Positions 45,604 through 54,254 of a stretch of 64,000 nucleotides of DNA are shown piece by piece (position 1 is the stretch's first letter; each line of letters opens with the position of its first letter). The DNA comes from Atlantibacter subterraneus. GTDB taxonomy: Bacteria; Pseudomonadota; Gammaproteobacteria; Enterobacterales; Enterobacteriaceae. The notes below the pieces were generated by a model. That model saw only the letters and a list, made by a program, of their open reading frames with translations. It made no database searches and had not been told where the DNA came from. The position numbers and the translations under genes are program-made. The stretch lies in NCBI RefSeq assembly GCF_027853245.1, contig NZ_JAPTZM010000008.1; one strand, given 5' to 3'.

Positions 45604-45634
45604 CAAAAAAACAGGGCGCGAATATCGCGCCCTG
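45604..45634 (-). terminator. zapG terminator
   Basis: A stem CAGGGCGCGA / TCGCGCCCTG with loop ATA is followed on the minus strand by seven T. It lies 23 nt after zapG, before degQ. Confidence 0.88.
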
Positions 45635-45656
45635 AGGAAAAAATGCTGCGTAGCGA

Positions 45657-46055
45657 TTAATCGCGTTTCGCGCCGTTGCGCAGTAGACCGGATGCGCCTT
45701 CGGAATAATCGCGCGGCATCTGCACCGGTGCCTGATCGTTACCGGCTTCGGACTCTGCCAGGCGGTTGCGGAACGGGTTGGACTCCGCCGACATTTCCGG
45801 CAGCAGGCTGCTGGAGCTTTTCGCCATGTGCTGATACAGCTGGCGATAGTCGTGGGCCATGTTGTCCAGCAGTTCGGCGCTGCGGGCGAAATGGCTCACC
45901 AGTTCTTCGCGGTACTCTTCCAGTTCCGCCTTGTTTTTTTCCAGCTCGTACTGGAGGGCCTGTTGCTGACGTAATTTACGATTACCAAAGCGCATTGCGA
46001 CGGCACCGACGATGATACCGACCACTAACCCAATTAGCGCGTATTCCCAGGTCAT
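45657..46055 (-). CDS. zapG: Cell envelope/division protein ZapG (YhcB, DUF1043)
   Basis: This 132-aa protein has one N-terminal TM helix (about 5-22), then a coiled coil (about 25-65) rich in Gln/Glu/Lys, and a disordered C-terminus. The start at 46055 (MTWEYALIGLVVG) is set by family. E. coli YhcB coordinates division, elongation and envelope synthesis. Divergent from zapE. Confidence 0.94.
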   Translation of the reverse strand: MTWEYALIGLVVGIIVGAVAMRFGNRKLRQQQALQYELEKNKAELEEYREELVSHFARSAELLDNMAHDYRQLYQHMAKSSSSLLPEMSAESNPFRNRLAESEAGNDQAPVQMPRDYSEGASGLLRNGAKRD

Positions 46056-46250
46056 GAACATCTCCCGTTGTATTGTGTTTCCGTAGGGTAAGCATAGCGA
46101 GGTCTGCCTCACCTTCGCCCAATAATGCCACTATAACCGCTAACGGTGCAGAAGTGGAATCCTGGAGGCGCATCGCGTAGTGTAGTACGGCCTTTTTTTC
46201 GCCAGCCGTGATCTACGGCAAACCGATTTTCAAGGAATAACAACAACATC

Positions 46251-47375
46251 ATGCAAAACCTTTCCCCCACATCGCGTTATCTTCAGGCACTTCAGGATAA
46301 ATCCCATCAACCTGATGACGTCCAGCGCGAGGCGGTCAGCCGCCTCGACGCCATCTATCAGGAACTGACGGCGAAGCGTGCCGAGCCGCCGCAGGAGCAG
46401 GGGCTGAAAGCCGCGTTCAGCAAACTGCTGGGCAAGCGCCCGAGCGCGCCGCCAGCGCCGGTACGCGGCTTATATATGTGGGGCGGCGTCGGGCGCGGAA
46501 AAACCTGGCTGATGGACATGTTCTACCAAAGCCTGCCGGGGGAGCGTAAGCAGCGTCTCCATTTCCACCGCTTTATGCTGTACGTGCATGAAGAACTGGG
46601 GCAGTTGCAGGGAAAAACCGACCCGCTGGACATCATCGCCGATCGGTTTAAAGCTAAAACCGATGTGCTGTGCTTTGACGAATTTTTTGTCTCCGATATC
46701 ACCGACGCCATGCTGCTGGGCGGCTTAATGAAAGCGCTGTTCAACCGGGGCATTACCCTGGTGGCGACCTCTAACATTCCGCCGGACGAGCTGTATCGTA
46801 ACGGTTTGCAGCGCGCCCGCTTCTTACCGGCGATAGAAGCCATCAAACAGTATTGCGATGTAATGAACGTTGACGCGGGTATTGATTACCGCCTGCGCAC
46901 CCTGACCCAGGCGCACCTGTGGCTGACGCCGCTTAACGACGAGACGCGCCAGCAGATGGATACCCTTTGGCGCGCGCTGGCGGGCGGCACGCGGGCCAAC
47001 GCCCCAACGCTGGAAATTAATCATCGTCCGCTAGCGACACTGGGCGTCGAGAACCAAACCCTGGCGGTGAGTTTCGAGACGCTGTGCGTCGAGGCGCGCA
47101 GCCAGCACGATTACATCGAACTGTCGCGCCAGTTTCACACCGTGATGCTGCATGACGTGGCGGTGATGACGCCGCTGATGGAAAGCGAAGCCCGGCGGTT
47201 TATCGCGCTGGTGGATGAGTTTTACGAACGCCACGTTAAGCTGGTGGTTTCCGCTGCCGCGCCGATGTTTGAAATCTATCGCGGCGAGCGGCTGAAATTC
47301 GAGTTCCAGCGCTGCCTGTCGCGGCTTCAGGAAATGCAGAGCGAGGAATACCTCAAACGCGAGCATATGCCGTAA
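46251..47375 (+). CDS. zapE: Cell division ATPase ZapE (AFG1 family)
   Basis: This 374-aa AAA-type ATPase associates with the Z-ring under low oxygen or stress. Walker A GGVGRGKTWLMD and Walker B VLCFDEFFVSDITDAM are visible, as is the arginine-containing LVATSNIPPDELYRNGLQR typical of the AFG1/LACE1 family. Confidence 0.95.
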   Translation: MQNLSPTSRYLQALQDKSHQPDDVQREAVSRLDAIYQELTAKRAEPPQEQGLKAAFSKLLGKRPSAPPAPVRGLYMWGGVGRGKTWLMDMFYQSLPGERKQRLHFHRFMLYVHEELGQLQGKTDPLDIIADRFKAKTDVLCFDEFFVSDITDAMLLGGLMKALFNRGITLVATSNIPPDELYRNGLQRARFLPAIEAIKQYCDVMNVDAGIDYRLRTLTQAHLWLTPLNDETRQQMDTLWRALAGGTRANAPTLEINHRPLATLGVENQTLAVSFETLCVEARSQHDYIELSRQFHTVMLHDVAVMTPLMESEARRFIALVDEFYERHVKLVVSAAAPMFEIYRGERLKFEFQRCLSRLQEMQSEEYLKREHMP

Positions 47376-47448
47376 CAATGCCGGGTGCGCGGGGCGGAAA
47401 TCCTGCTTTTGTTCACAAAAAGTGGTCGATCTTTGAGGGCGACTTCTC

Positions 47449-47454
47449 TATAAT
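47449..47454 (+). promoter_or_regulatory. rplM-rpsI promoter (-10)
   Basis: A perfect TATAAT -10 lies 165 nt upstream of rplM, in sequence strongly resembling the E. coli rplM promoter. The -35 is weak. The resulting leader of about 155 nt leaves room for the reported L13 autoregulation, but I did not model its structure. Confidence 0.6.
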
Positions 47455-47618
47455 CCTGCGACCCCACGTTACAAGAAGGTTTTTTTCCCAAAACTTTCTC
47501 TGCGCCGGCATAGGCTATTCGAAGGGGTAGGTTTGCTGGACAATGTCGTGTGAACCTCAACTGACTAAACGTTTGGGTGTTCACCAACGTGTAACTTATT
47601 TATTTGGGTAAGCTTTTA

Positions 47619-48047
47619 ATGAAAACTTTTACAGCTAAACCAGAAACCGTAAAACGCGACTGGTATGTTGTTGACGCGACCGGTAAAACTCTGGGCCGTC
47701 TGGCTACTGAACTGGCTCGTCGCCTGCGCGGTAAGCATAAAGCGGAATACACTCCGCACGTTGATACCGGTGACTACATCATCGTTCTGAACGCAGAAAA
47801 AGTTGCTGTAACCGGCAACAAGCGTTCTGACAAAATGTACTACCACCACACCGGCCACATCGGTGGTATCAAAGAAGCGACCTTTGAAGAGATGATTGCC
47901 CGCCGTCCTGAGCGTGTGATTGAAATCGCGGTTAAAGGCATGCTGCCAAAAGGCCCGCTGGGTCGTGCTATGTACCGTAAACTGAAAGTTTACGCGGGTA
48001 ACGAGCACAACCACGCGGCACAGCAACCGCAAGTTCTGGACATCTAA
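47619..48047 (+). CDS. rplM: 50S ribosomal protein L13
   Basis: This 142-aa early-assembly 50S protein has conserved KRDWYVVDATGKTLGRLATELA and LPKGPLGRAMYRKLKVYAG. The start at 47619 (MKTFTAKPETVKRDW) is the family start; 5 upstream in-frame residues are rejected. Codon use is highly biased as expected. It is co-transcribed with rpsI, 15 nt downstream. Confidence 0.99.
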   Translation: MKTFTAKPETVKRDWYVVDATGKTLGRLATELARRLRGKHKAEYTPHVDTGDYIIVLNAEKVAVTGNKRSDKMYYHHTGHIGGIKEATFEEMIARRPERVIEIAVKGMLPKGPLGRAMYRKLKVYAGNEHNHAAQQPQVLDI

Positions 48048-48062
48048 TCGGGATTATAGGCA

Positions 48063-48455
48063 ATGGCTGAAAATCAATACTACGGCACTGGTCGCCGCAA
48101 AAGTTCCGCTGCTCGTGTTTTCATCAAACCGGGTAACGGCAAAATCGTTATCAACCAACGTTCTCTGGAACAGTACTTTGGCCGTGAAACTGCCCGCATG
48201 GTAGTTCGTCAGCCGCTGGAACTGGTCGACATGGTTGAGAAACTGGATCTGTACATCACTGTTAAAGGTGGTGGTATCTCTGGTCAGGCTGGTGCGATCC
48301 GTCACGGTATCACCCGCGCTCTGATGGAGTACGATGAGTCTCTGCGTTCTGAACTGCGTAAAGCTGGCTTCGTTACTCGTGACGCTCGTCAGGTTGAACG
48401 TAAGAAAGTCGGCCTGCGTAAAGCACGTCGTCGTCCGCAGTACTCCAAACGTTAA
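48063..48455 (+). CDS. rpsI: 30S ribosomal protein S9
   Basis: This 130-aa protein has a long basic C-terminal tail ending in PQYSKR that reaches the P-site tRNA. Conserved GTGRRKSSAARVF and GGGISGQAGAIRHGI are present. It ends the rplM-rpsI operon, followed by a terminator. Confidence 0.99.
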   Translation: MAENQYYGTGRRKSSAARVFIKPGNGKIVINQRSLEQYFGRETARMVVRQPLELVDMVEKLDLYITVKGGGISGQAGAIRHGITRALMEYDESLRSELRKAGFVTRDARQVERKKVGLRKARRRPQYSKR

Positions 48456-48768
48456 TTCTTTTCTGCTTGCAGAATCGAATGGCGAAAAAACCCGGTCCTG
48501 TACCGGGTTTTTTTATGGCTATTTATCTGGAAAAAGCCTAAATCACTGGTGTGGCATTACTTTTAAGGCAAATCCCGCATCCCCTCACCACAAAGCCCTC
48601 AAAATCTGGTAAACTATCATCCAATTTTCTGCCCAAATGCTGGTAACTGTTCACATTTTGGTCTGAGCACGGGCTGCGATGTCAGTTCGGCAGGGAAGGG
48701 TAACCCATAAAGGCTGGCCGCCGTTGCGGCTGGTAGCAGTATTTTTCTGAATATACCTGGAGGTTTTC
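48456..48768. other. rpsI-sspA intergenic region (313 nt)
   Basis: It contains the rpsI terminator (48485-48514) and then the sspA promoter and leader. A possible -10 is TATCAT near 48615, without a good -35. A CCTGGAGG ribosome site precedes sspA. No other gene is seen. Confidence 0.55.
48485..48514 (+). terminator. rplM-rpsI terminator
   Basis: A stem AAAACCCGG / CCGGGTTTT with a 7-nt loop and a long T-run lies about 30 nt after rpsI. Confidence 0.93.
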
Positions 48769-49410
48769 ATGGCTGTCGCTGCCAACAAACGTTCGGTAAT
48801 GACGCTGTTTTCTGGTCCTACTGATATCTATAGCCATCAGGTTCGTATCGTCCTGGCAGAGAAGGGTGTCAGTTTTGAAATTGAGCATGTGGACGCCGAT
48901 AACGTTCCGCAGGATCTGATCGACCTCAACCCGAATCAAAGCGTTCCGACCCTGGTAGACCGTGAACTGACGTTGTGGGAATCCCGCATCATCATGGAAT
49001 ACCTTGATGAGCGTTTCCCTCATCCTCCGCTGATGCCGGTTTACCCGGTGGCGCGCGGTGAAAGCCGTCTCTACATGCATCGTATCGAAAAAGACTGGTA
49101 CAGCCTGATGGAGGTGGTGGTTAACGGTTCCGCGCAGGAAGCTGATAACGCGCGTAAACAGCTGCGTGAAGAGCTGCTGGCGATTGCCCCGGTATTTGGT
49201 CAAAAACCTTACTTCCTGAGCGATGAATTCAGCCTGGTGGACTGCTACCTGGCCCCGCTGCTGTGGCGTTTGCCGCAACTGGGCATCGAGCTGGCGGGCG
49301 CAGGCTCTAAAGAGCTGAAGGGCTATATGACCCGCGTATTCGAGCGCGACTCCTTCCTCGCTTCCCTGACGGAAGCCGAGCGCGAAATGCGTCTGCAAAC
49401 CCGGGGCTAA
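48769..49410 (+). CDS. sspA: Stringent starvation protein A
   Basis: This 213-aa RNA-polymerase-binding protein has a glutathione-transferase fold: N-terminal thioredoxin-like (TLFSGPTDIYSHQVRIVLAEKGV) and C-terminal helical domain. It modulates sigma-70 transcription, lowers H-NS in stationary phase and supports acid tolerance. First gene of sspAB. Confidence 0.97.
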   Translation: MAVAANKRSVMTLFSGPTDIYSHQVRIVLAEKGVSFEIEHVDADNVPQDLIDLNPNQSVPTLVDRELTLWESRIIMEYLDERFPHPPLMPVYPVARGESRLYMHRIEKDWYSLMEVVVNGSAQEADNARKQLREELLAIAPVFGQKPYFLSDEFSLVDCYLAPLLWRLPQLGIELAGAGSKELKGYMTRVFERDSFLASLTEAEREMRLQTRG

Positions 49411-49415
49411 ACCGA

Positions 49416-49907
49416 ATGGATATGTCGCAACTTTCTCCACGTCGTCCGTATCTGCTGCGAGCCTTCTATGAATGGCTGCTGGATAACCAGCTCACGCCGC
49501 ACCTGGTCGTGGATGTGACGTTGCCGGGCGTTAACGTGCCGATGGAATACGCGCGTGACGGTCAAATCGTGCTTAACATCGCGCCGCGCGCGGTGGGCAA
49601 TCTGGAGCTGGCCAACGACGAAGTGCGTTTTAACGCGCGTTTCGGCGGCGTGCCGCGCCAGGTATATGTTCCGCTGGCGGCGGTGCTGGCGATTTATGCA
49701 CGTGAAAACGGCGCAGGCACCATGTTTGAGCCGGAATCCGCTTATGATGAAGAAGCGTCCAGCTTAAACGATGATGATTCAGGCATGGCGGAAAATGAAA
49801 CCGTGATGTCGGTTATCGACGGCGACAAACCCGATCATGAAGACGATTCGCCGGATGACGATCCGCCGCCGCGCGGTGGCCGTCCGTCGCTACGCGTTGT
49901 GAAGTAA
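49416..49907 (+). CDS. sspB: ClpXP adaptor SspB
   Basis: This 163-aa adaptor delivers ssrA-tagged proteins and RseA fragments to ClpXP. The N-terminal peptide-binding domain (1-115) starts SPRRPYLLRAFYEWLLDNQLTPHLVV. A flexible acidic linker leads to the ClpX-binding tail GGRPSLRVVK. It starts 5 nt after sspA. Confidence 0.97.
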   Translation: MDMSQLSPRRPYLLRAFYEWLLDNQLTPHLVVDVTLPGVNVPMEYARDGQIVLNIAPRAVGNLELANDEVRFNARFGGVPRQVYVPLAAVLAIYARENGAGTMFEPESAYDEEASSLNDDDSGMAENETVMSVIDGDKPDHEDDSPDDDPPPRGGRPSLRVVK

Positions 49908-49939
49908 AAAAAAGCCAGGGCGCAAACCCTGGCTTTTTT
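49906..49939. terminator. Bidirectional sspB/yjgA terminator
   Basis: A stem AAAAAAGCCAGGG / CCCTGGCTTTTTT with loop CGCAAA separates the convergent sspB and yjgA genes. The synteny break against E. coli falls just beyond it. Confidence 0.92.
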
Positions 49940-49961
49940 ATGTCTGAAAACAACGCTGCGT

Positions 49962-50513
49962 TTATGCCTGCTCTTCAGCCAGCTCGCGCAGGTACTGGAA
50001 AATCAGGCGCGCGGATTTCGGCGGCTTATTGCCCTCTTTTTCTTTCTTCGCGTTGCGGATCAGCGAGCGCAGCTGTTGGCGATCGGCCTGCGGCCACAGT
50101 TTCAGCACTTCCGGCACCGCGTCATCGCCTTCTTCAATCAGGCGATCGCGCAGCATCTCCAGCTTATGAAACAGCGCAACTTGCTGGTTATGGCGGTTTT
50201 TGAGCTTATCAAGCGCCTGACGAATAGGATCGACATCGCGGTTACGCAACATTTTACCGATAAGCTGAAGCTGGCGGCGGCGACCCTCTTTTTTGATTTT
50301 CTGCGCCAGCTCGATGGCGGCACGCAGTTCCTCATCCAGCGGGATTTTATCCAGCGCGTTTTTACCCAGCTCAACCATCTCAAGGCCGAGGCGCTTTAAC
50401 TCTTCGGCGTCGCGTTTAATCTCGCTTTTACTGACCCAGATAATTTCATCATCGTCATCTTCGTTTTCATTATCGGGCACGTCGTCGAGCCAGTCTTCGG
50501 GCTGCTTTGTCAT
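49962..50513 (-). CDS. darP: Ribosome-associated protein DarP (YjgA)
   Basis: This 183-aa highly charged helical protein associates with pre-50S particles and promotes peptidyl-transferase-centre maturation. Conserved segments are DEIIWVSKSEIKRDAEELKRLG and IQLIGKMLR-type helices. It is divergent from pmbA as in E. coli, where its other neighbour is mpl, not sspB. Confidence 0.94.
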   Translation of the reverse strand: MTKQPEDWLDDVPDNENEDDDDEIIWVSKSEIKRDAEELKRLGLEMVELGKNALDKIPLDEELRAAIELAQKIKKEGRRRQLQLIGKMLRNRDVDPIRQALDKLKNRHNQQVALFHKLEMLRDRLIEEGDDAVPEVLKLWPQADRQQLRSLIRNAKKEKEGNKPPKSARLIFQYLRELAEEQA

Positions 50514-50619
50514 TTCAGGCTCCTTAAAAAAAGAGGCTAATACTATCAGTAATGGCGCGCACTGCGAAATGGTTCTCTGTTAGACTCACTTAAGACGTTT
50601 CGAATTATCACCTTACATT

Positions 50620-51972
50620 ATGGCACTCGCGATGAAAGTAATCACACAAGTTGAAGCGCAGCGCAAAACGCTGGAACAGGCTGTCTCTCAGGCGCTGGAG
50701 CTCGCTGCCGGTAAAGCCGACGGTGCGGAAGTGGCGGTCAGTAAAACCACCGGCATCAGCGTCAGTACCCGCTACGGTGAAGTGGAAAACGTAGAATTTA
50801 ACAGCGATGGCGCGCTGGGCATTACGGTTTATCACCAGAACCGCAAGGGCAGCGCCTCGTCCACCGATTTAAGCCCCGACGCCATTGCCCGCACCGTGCA
50901 GGCGGCGCTGGATATCGCCCGCTACACCTCGCCGGACCCGTGCGCAGGCGTGGCGGATAAAGAACTGCTGGCATTCGACGCCCCGGACCTGGATCTGTTC
51001 CACCCGGCGGAAGTCGACGCCGATCGCGCCATCGAACTGGCGGCGCGCGCTGAAGAAGTGGCGCTTAAAGCCGATAAACGCATCACCAATACCGAAGGCG
51101 GCAGCTTTAACAGCCACTACGGCATCAAAGTGTTCGGCAACAGCCACGGCATGCTGCAAAGCTACTGTTCAACCCGCCACTCGCTCTCCAGCTGCGTGAT
51201 TGCCGAGCAGGACGGCGATATGGAGCGCGATTACGCCTATACCATTGGCCGCGCCATAGAAGACTTACGTTCGCCGGAGTGGGTGGGCGAAGAGTGCGCC
51301 CAGCGCGTTTTATCACGCCTGGCGCCGCGCAAGCTCTCCACCATGAAGGCACCGGTGATTTTCGCCCGTGAAGTGGCCACTGGCCTGTTTGGTCATCTGG
51401 TGGGCGCGATCGCTGGCGGCGCGGTGTATCGCAAATCCACCTTCCTGCTGGATTCGCTGGGTAAACAAATTCTGCCGGACTGGCTGACTATTGAAGAGCA
51501 TCCGCATCTGCTGAAAGGGCTGGCCTCCACGCCGTTCGACAGCGAAGGCGTACGCACCGAGCGTCGCGATATCATTAAAGACGGCGTGCTCCAGCAGTGG
51601 CTGTTGACCAACTACTCGGCGCGCAAACTGGGCTTAACCAGCACCGGCCATGCGGGCGGCATCCACAACTGGCGCATCAACGGGCGCGGCCTGGGCTTTG
51701 ACGAGCTGCTGAAAGAGATGGGCACCGGCCTGGTGGTCACTGAACTGATGGGCCAGGGCGTCAGCGGCATCACCGGAGATTACTCCCGCGGCGCTGCTGG
51801 TTTCTGGGTGGAAAATGGCGTGATCCAGTACCCGGTGAGTGAAATCACCATCGCCGGGAACCTGAAAGACATGTGGCGCAATATGGTCACCATTGGCGAC
51901 GATATCGAAACGCGCAGCAATATTCAGTGTGGTTCGGTATTACTGCCGGAGATGAAAATCGCCGGTCAGTAA
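50620..51972 (+). CDS. pmbA: Metalloprotease partner TldE (PmbA)
   Basis: This 450-aa subunit of the TldD/TldE peptidase has no HExxxH motif and shapes the substrate tunnel of TldD. It is needed for microcin B17 maturation. It has the same length as E. coli PmbA and conserved VSTRYGEVENVEFNSDGALGI, GGSFNSHYGIKVFGNSHG and SNIQCGSVLLPEMKIAGQ. Confidence 0.97.
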   Translation: MALAMKVITQVEAQRKTLEQAVSQALELAAGKADGAEVAVSKTTGISVSTRYGEVENVEFNSDGALGITVYHQNRKGSASSTDLSPDAIARTVQAALDIARYTSPDPCAGVADKELLAFDAPDLDLFHPAEVDADRAIELAARAEEVALKADKRITNTEGGSFNSHYGIKVFGNSHGMLQSYCSTRHSLSSCVIAEQDGDMERDYAYTIGRAIEDLRSPEWVGEECAQRVLSRLAPRKLSTMKAPVIFAREVATGLFGHLVGAIAGGAVYRKSTFLLDSLGKQILPDWLTIEEHPHLLKGLASTPFDSEGVRTERRDIIKDGVLQQWLLTNYSARKLGLTSTGHAGGIHNWRINGRGLGFDELLKEMGTGLVVTELMGQGVSGITGDYSRGAAGFWVENGVIQYPVSEITIAGNLKDMWRNMVTIGDDIETRSNIQCGSVLLPEMKIAGQ

Positions 51973-51982
51973 TATCAAAATG

Positions 51983-52006
51983 GGCGCGAGGCATCGCGCC
52001 TTTTTT
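51983..52006 (+). terminator. pmbA terminator
   Basis: A stem GGCGCGA / TCGCGCC with loop GGCA and six T lies 10 nt after pmbA. A degenerate copy of this block (GCGCA / TGCGC, then CATAACTAAAAAAGGTG) precedes the cybC remnant near 54210-54250. Confidence 0.9.
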
Positions 52007-52028
52007 ATAACTAAAAAAAGGTGACCTA

Positions 52029-52415
52029 ATGCGTAAGCAACTGATTGCAATGTTAGCCGTGTCGTCCGTGTTATTCAGTGCCGCCGGTCTGGCGAAGGAT
52101 CTTGAAGATGATATGGATATCCTCAACGACAATCTCAAAATCGTGCAAAAAACGGAAAATGCCGGTGAGATGAAAACCGCGCTGACCGCGATGCGCACCG
52201 CCGCGCTGGATGCGCAAAAGGGCACGCCGCCGAAACTGGAAGACAAAGCGCCGGACAGCCCGGAAATGAAAGATTTCCGCCATGGATTACAGACGCTGGT
52301 CGGGCAAATCGACGGCGCGCTGAAGCTGGCAAATGAAGGGAAAATCAAAGAAGCGCAGGCGGCAGCTGAAGAGTTTAAAACCACCCGCAACGCCTATCAC
52401 AAGAAGTACCGTTAA
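52029..52415 (+). CDS. cybC: Soluble cytochrome b562
   Basis: This 128-aa periplasmic four-helix-bundle heme protein has a signal peptide cleaved after GLA (residue 22). Axial ligands are Met7 of the mature chain (KDLEDDM) and the C-terminal histidine in NAYHKKYR. It is intact, unlike the truncated K-12 copy. Electron-transfer partner unknown. It follows pmbA. Confidence 0.95.
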   Translation: MRKQLIAMLAVSSVLFSAAGLAKDLEDDMDILNDNLKIVQKTENAGEMKTALTAMRTAALDAQKGTPPKLEDKAPDSPEMKDFRHGLQTLVGQIDGALKLANEGKIKEAQAAAEEFKTTRNAYHKKYR

Positions 52416-52505
52416 TCGTCACTCGCCTGTTTTTATAATCCAGAAAGTTTGGAGCATTTTGATGCTGATCTTTACCTATTTTTCCACAGTAAAAAAATTA
52501 TAATT

Positions 52506-53144
52506 TCATTTGATATCGATCCATATATCAGAAAAATTTTCAGCGTACTGAGTTGCCGACGTATTTTTCTCAGAACTATTTTTTACATCAAAAATCATAG
52601 TGATAGAAGAGTTCTCTAAATATTGGTATAAATATCTATAGAGAGTTTCATTATTATCCATACAAGAGGAGTATGGTTGCGTTTCAGAGCAAACACTCTG
52701 ATTAGTTTTAATCCTGCTCATTAATTTTAATTTAAGTATATTATCGAAGTCGGTGCTGGAAAATGCGGTTAAAATAATCTCTGGCCTTATCTTGCCATAA
52801 GTAATGTTCCCATACTTGCTTCTGCGGTCTTTTGTATCAAATTGTAGTGACATATATATTACCGCCCAGTTGGTTTTTTTATAGGCAAAAATACCCTCAG
52901 CAGGCCCATCTTTGCGGTAGGTTTCTTTAATATTGTCAAAAAAATTAGTTAATTCATTAGTTATTGTTGGGTTCTTAGAATTCATTAATCGAACCCATAA
53001 GTTTATTCCTTTGATAAAATCTTTTTTCTCTGATTCCGTTAAAGTATATGAATCTTTTATTTCATTCGGAAAAATACTAAGAACGTTGCCCTTACACTGA
53101 CAGGTTAAAGAGAATAATAGATAAGCAATTATCAATAGTCGCAT
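52506..53144 (-). CDS. Secreted hypothetical protein, putative immunity protein
   Basis: This 212-aa protein has an N-terminal signal peptide (MRLLIIAYLLFSLTCQC), so it should act in the periplasm. The Cys context is not a good lipobox. I recognise no family. It starts 4 nt after the stop of the upstream gene with an AGAGGG ribosome site, so the two are co-translated. It is clearly AT-rich compared with the neighbours, a sign of transfer. A toxin gene followed at once by a secreted partner suggests immunity to a periplasm-acting toxin. This is inference. Confidence 0.6.
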   Translation of the reverse strand: MRLLIIAYLLFSLTCQCKGNVLSIFPNEIKDSYTLTESEKKDFIKGINLWVRLMNSKNPTITNELTNFFDNIKETYRKDGPAEGIFAYKKTNWAVIYMSLQFDTKDRRSKYGNITYGKIRPEIILTAFSSTDFDNILKLKLMSRIKTNQSVCSETQPYSSCMDNNETLYRYLYQYLENSSITMIFDVKNSSEKNTSATQYAENFSDIWIDIK

Positions 53145-53148
53145 GGAA

Positions 53149-53952
53149 TTACCCTCTTACATCTCCGTGTATTTTATTTAGGTCATCTTTAGGTAATGGG
53201 TCAAACTGTTCTGGAACAAGGATCCAAGGTTTTATTATTTCAATTTTATACCCTTCCTCATCTCGTAGTTCGTCTGGTAGGGCTTTTACATGGCCTGTTT
53301 CTCCATACCAGGTAATTGCGCGACCATAGTGTGTTTGAAAGTTTTTGAACCACATGTAAGGATTAACCAAAGCGAGATTATATATAGTGAGATCTATGAA
53401 AATGTTTCCTGTTCCAATTACTGTACCATGTCCATCGGGTGTAGAAACACCACTTGAAGATAAAATATCTTTAGCAGTTTCTGCACAAGTGTCATTCAAT
53501 GAAGTATTATAAAATATCTTTCTATTGTTAACATCTGTCGTGAATTGATTTGCGTTTTCCTTTATTTTTTCAGCTTGTGCTTTAGATATGCGTAACCGGA
53601 ACATCTTTACTTTTTCTTTAATGAGATATTGAGTGTCTCCTGGCCTTGTCCCATTGTATGCAGTAGTGACTTTACCACCTTGTCCGATTCCTGCGGGGCC
53701 AAAGCTAAAAAATGTATCTACGATATCATAACCAGACACGGCTGAACGTCTGGTAACATAAAAAAAAGCATGGCCAAAATCTTTGGATAAATTGAGTACA
53801 CTGTTCTGAAACGCTTCAGGATGGTTAACCTCAAAACCGACAATTAATATATATTTGTCCTCTTTGCTAATTTGGACAGTAACCGTATTAATTCCGCCAT
53901 TTTTAGACAGTTTGGTCGTTGCAGTTGAATGACGTGGAGGTAACTCTTTCAT
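53149..53952 (-). CDS. Putative secreted toxin with permuted papain-like cysteine-protease fold
   Basis: This 267-aa protein has no signal peptide. It shows KYILIVGFEVNHPEAF, then DFGHAFFYV with His61, and later NDTCAETAKDIL with Cys156. A His motif before an N-x-x-C motif is the order found in circularly permuted NlpC/P60 and YiiX-type enzymes, including some type VI effectors (TseH type). The absence of a signal, the AT-rich composition and the paired secreted downstream gene support an effector. No VgrG, PAAR, Hcp or other secretion gene is in the window. Function not proven. Confidence 0.6.
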   Translation of the reverse strand: MKELPPRHSTATTKLSKNGGINTVTVQISKEDKYILIVGFEVNHPEAFQNSVLNLSKDFGHAFFYVTRRSAVSGYDIVDTFFSFGPAGIGQGGKVTTAYNGTRPGDTQYLIKEKVKMFRLRISKAQAEKIKENANQFTTDVNNRKIFYNTSLNDTCAETAKDILSSSGVSTPDGHGTVIGTGNIFIDLTIYNLALVNPYMWFKNFQTHYGRAITWYGETGHVKALPDELRDEEGYKIEIIKPWILVPEQFDPLPKDDLNKIHGDVRG

Positions 53953-54254
53953 ATTAAATTCTCTGGCTATTTTTCAATACATCCAGAATATATCATCTGT
54001 TAATATTTAAGGGAATGTCAAGAGGATTGTATTTTTTATTAAATTAATATCTTTAAATATTTATTGAAATTATAGTTCCTGTTTTTCTATTATTAATATC
54101 TATAGCGGTGTGCTGCGCTTTGCAACAAATTATCTAAAATTACCAATATTTCTGAGGATATTTATTGTTACCTATGGAGATGTGAATCTCTGCCCAGTGA
54201 TAGCAAAAAAGCGCAAGAAAATGCGCCTCTTACATAACTAAAAAAGGTGGCTTG
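53953..54254. other. AT-rich region upstream of the toxin gene (302 nt)
   Basis: On the minus strand a perfect -35 TTGACA (54021-54016) precedes AT-rich sequence, but a -10 at good spacing is not clear. The last 50 nt (about 54205-54254) are a diverged copy of the pmbA terminator and cybC leader. Confidence 0.5.

Noticed and set aside
52506..53144. Lipoprotein status of the putative immunity protein
   Set aside because: Cysteines 15 and 17 follow the hydrophobic stretch, but the residues before them (SLT, TCQ) do not fit a lipobox, so only a signal peptide is claimed.
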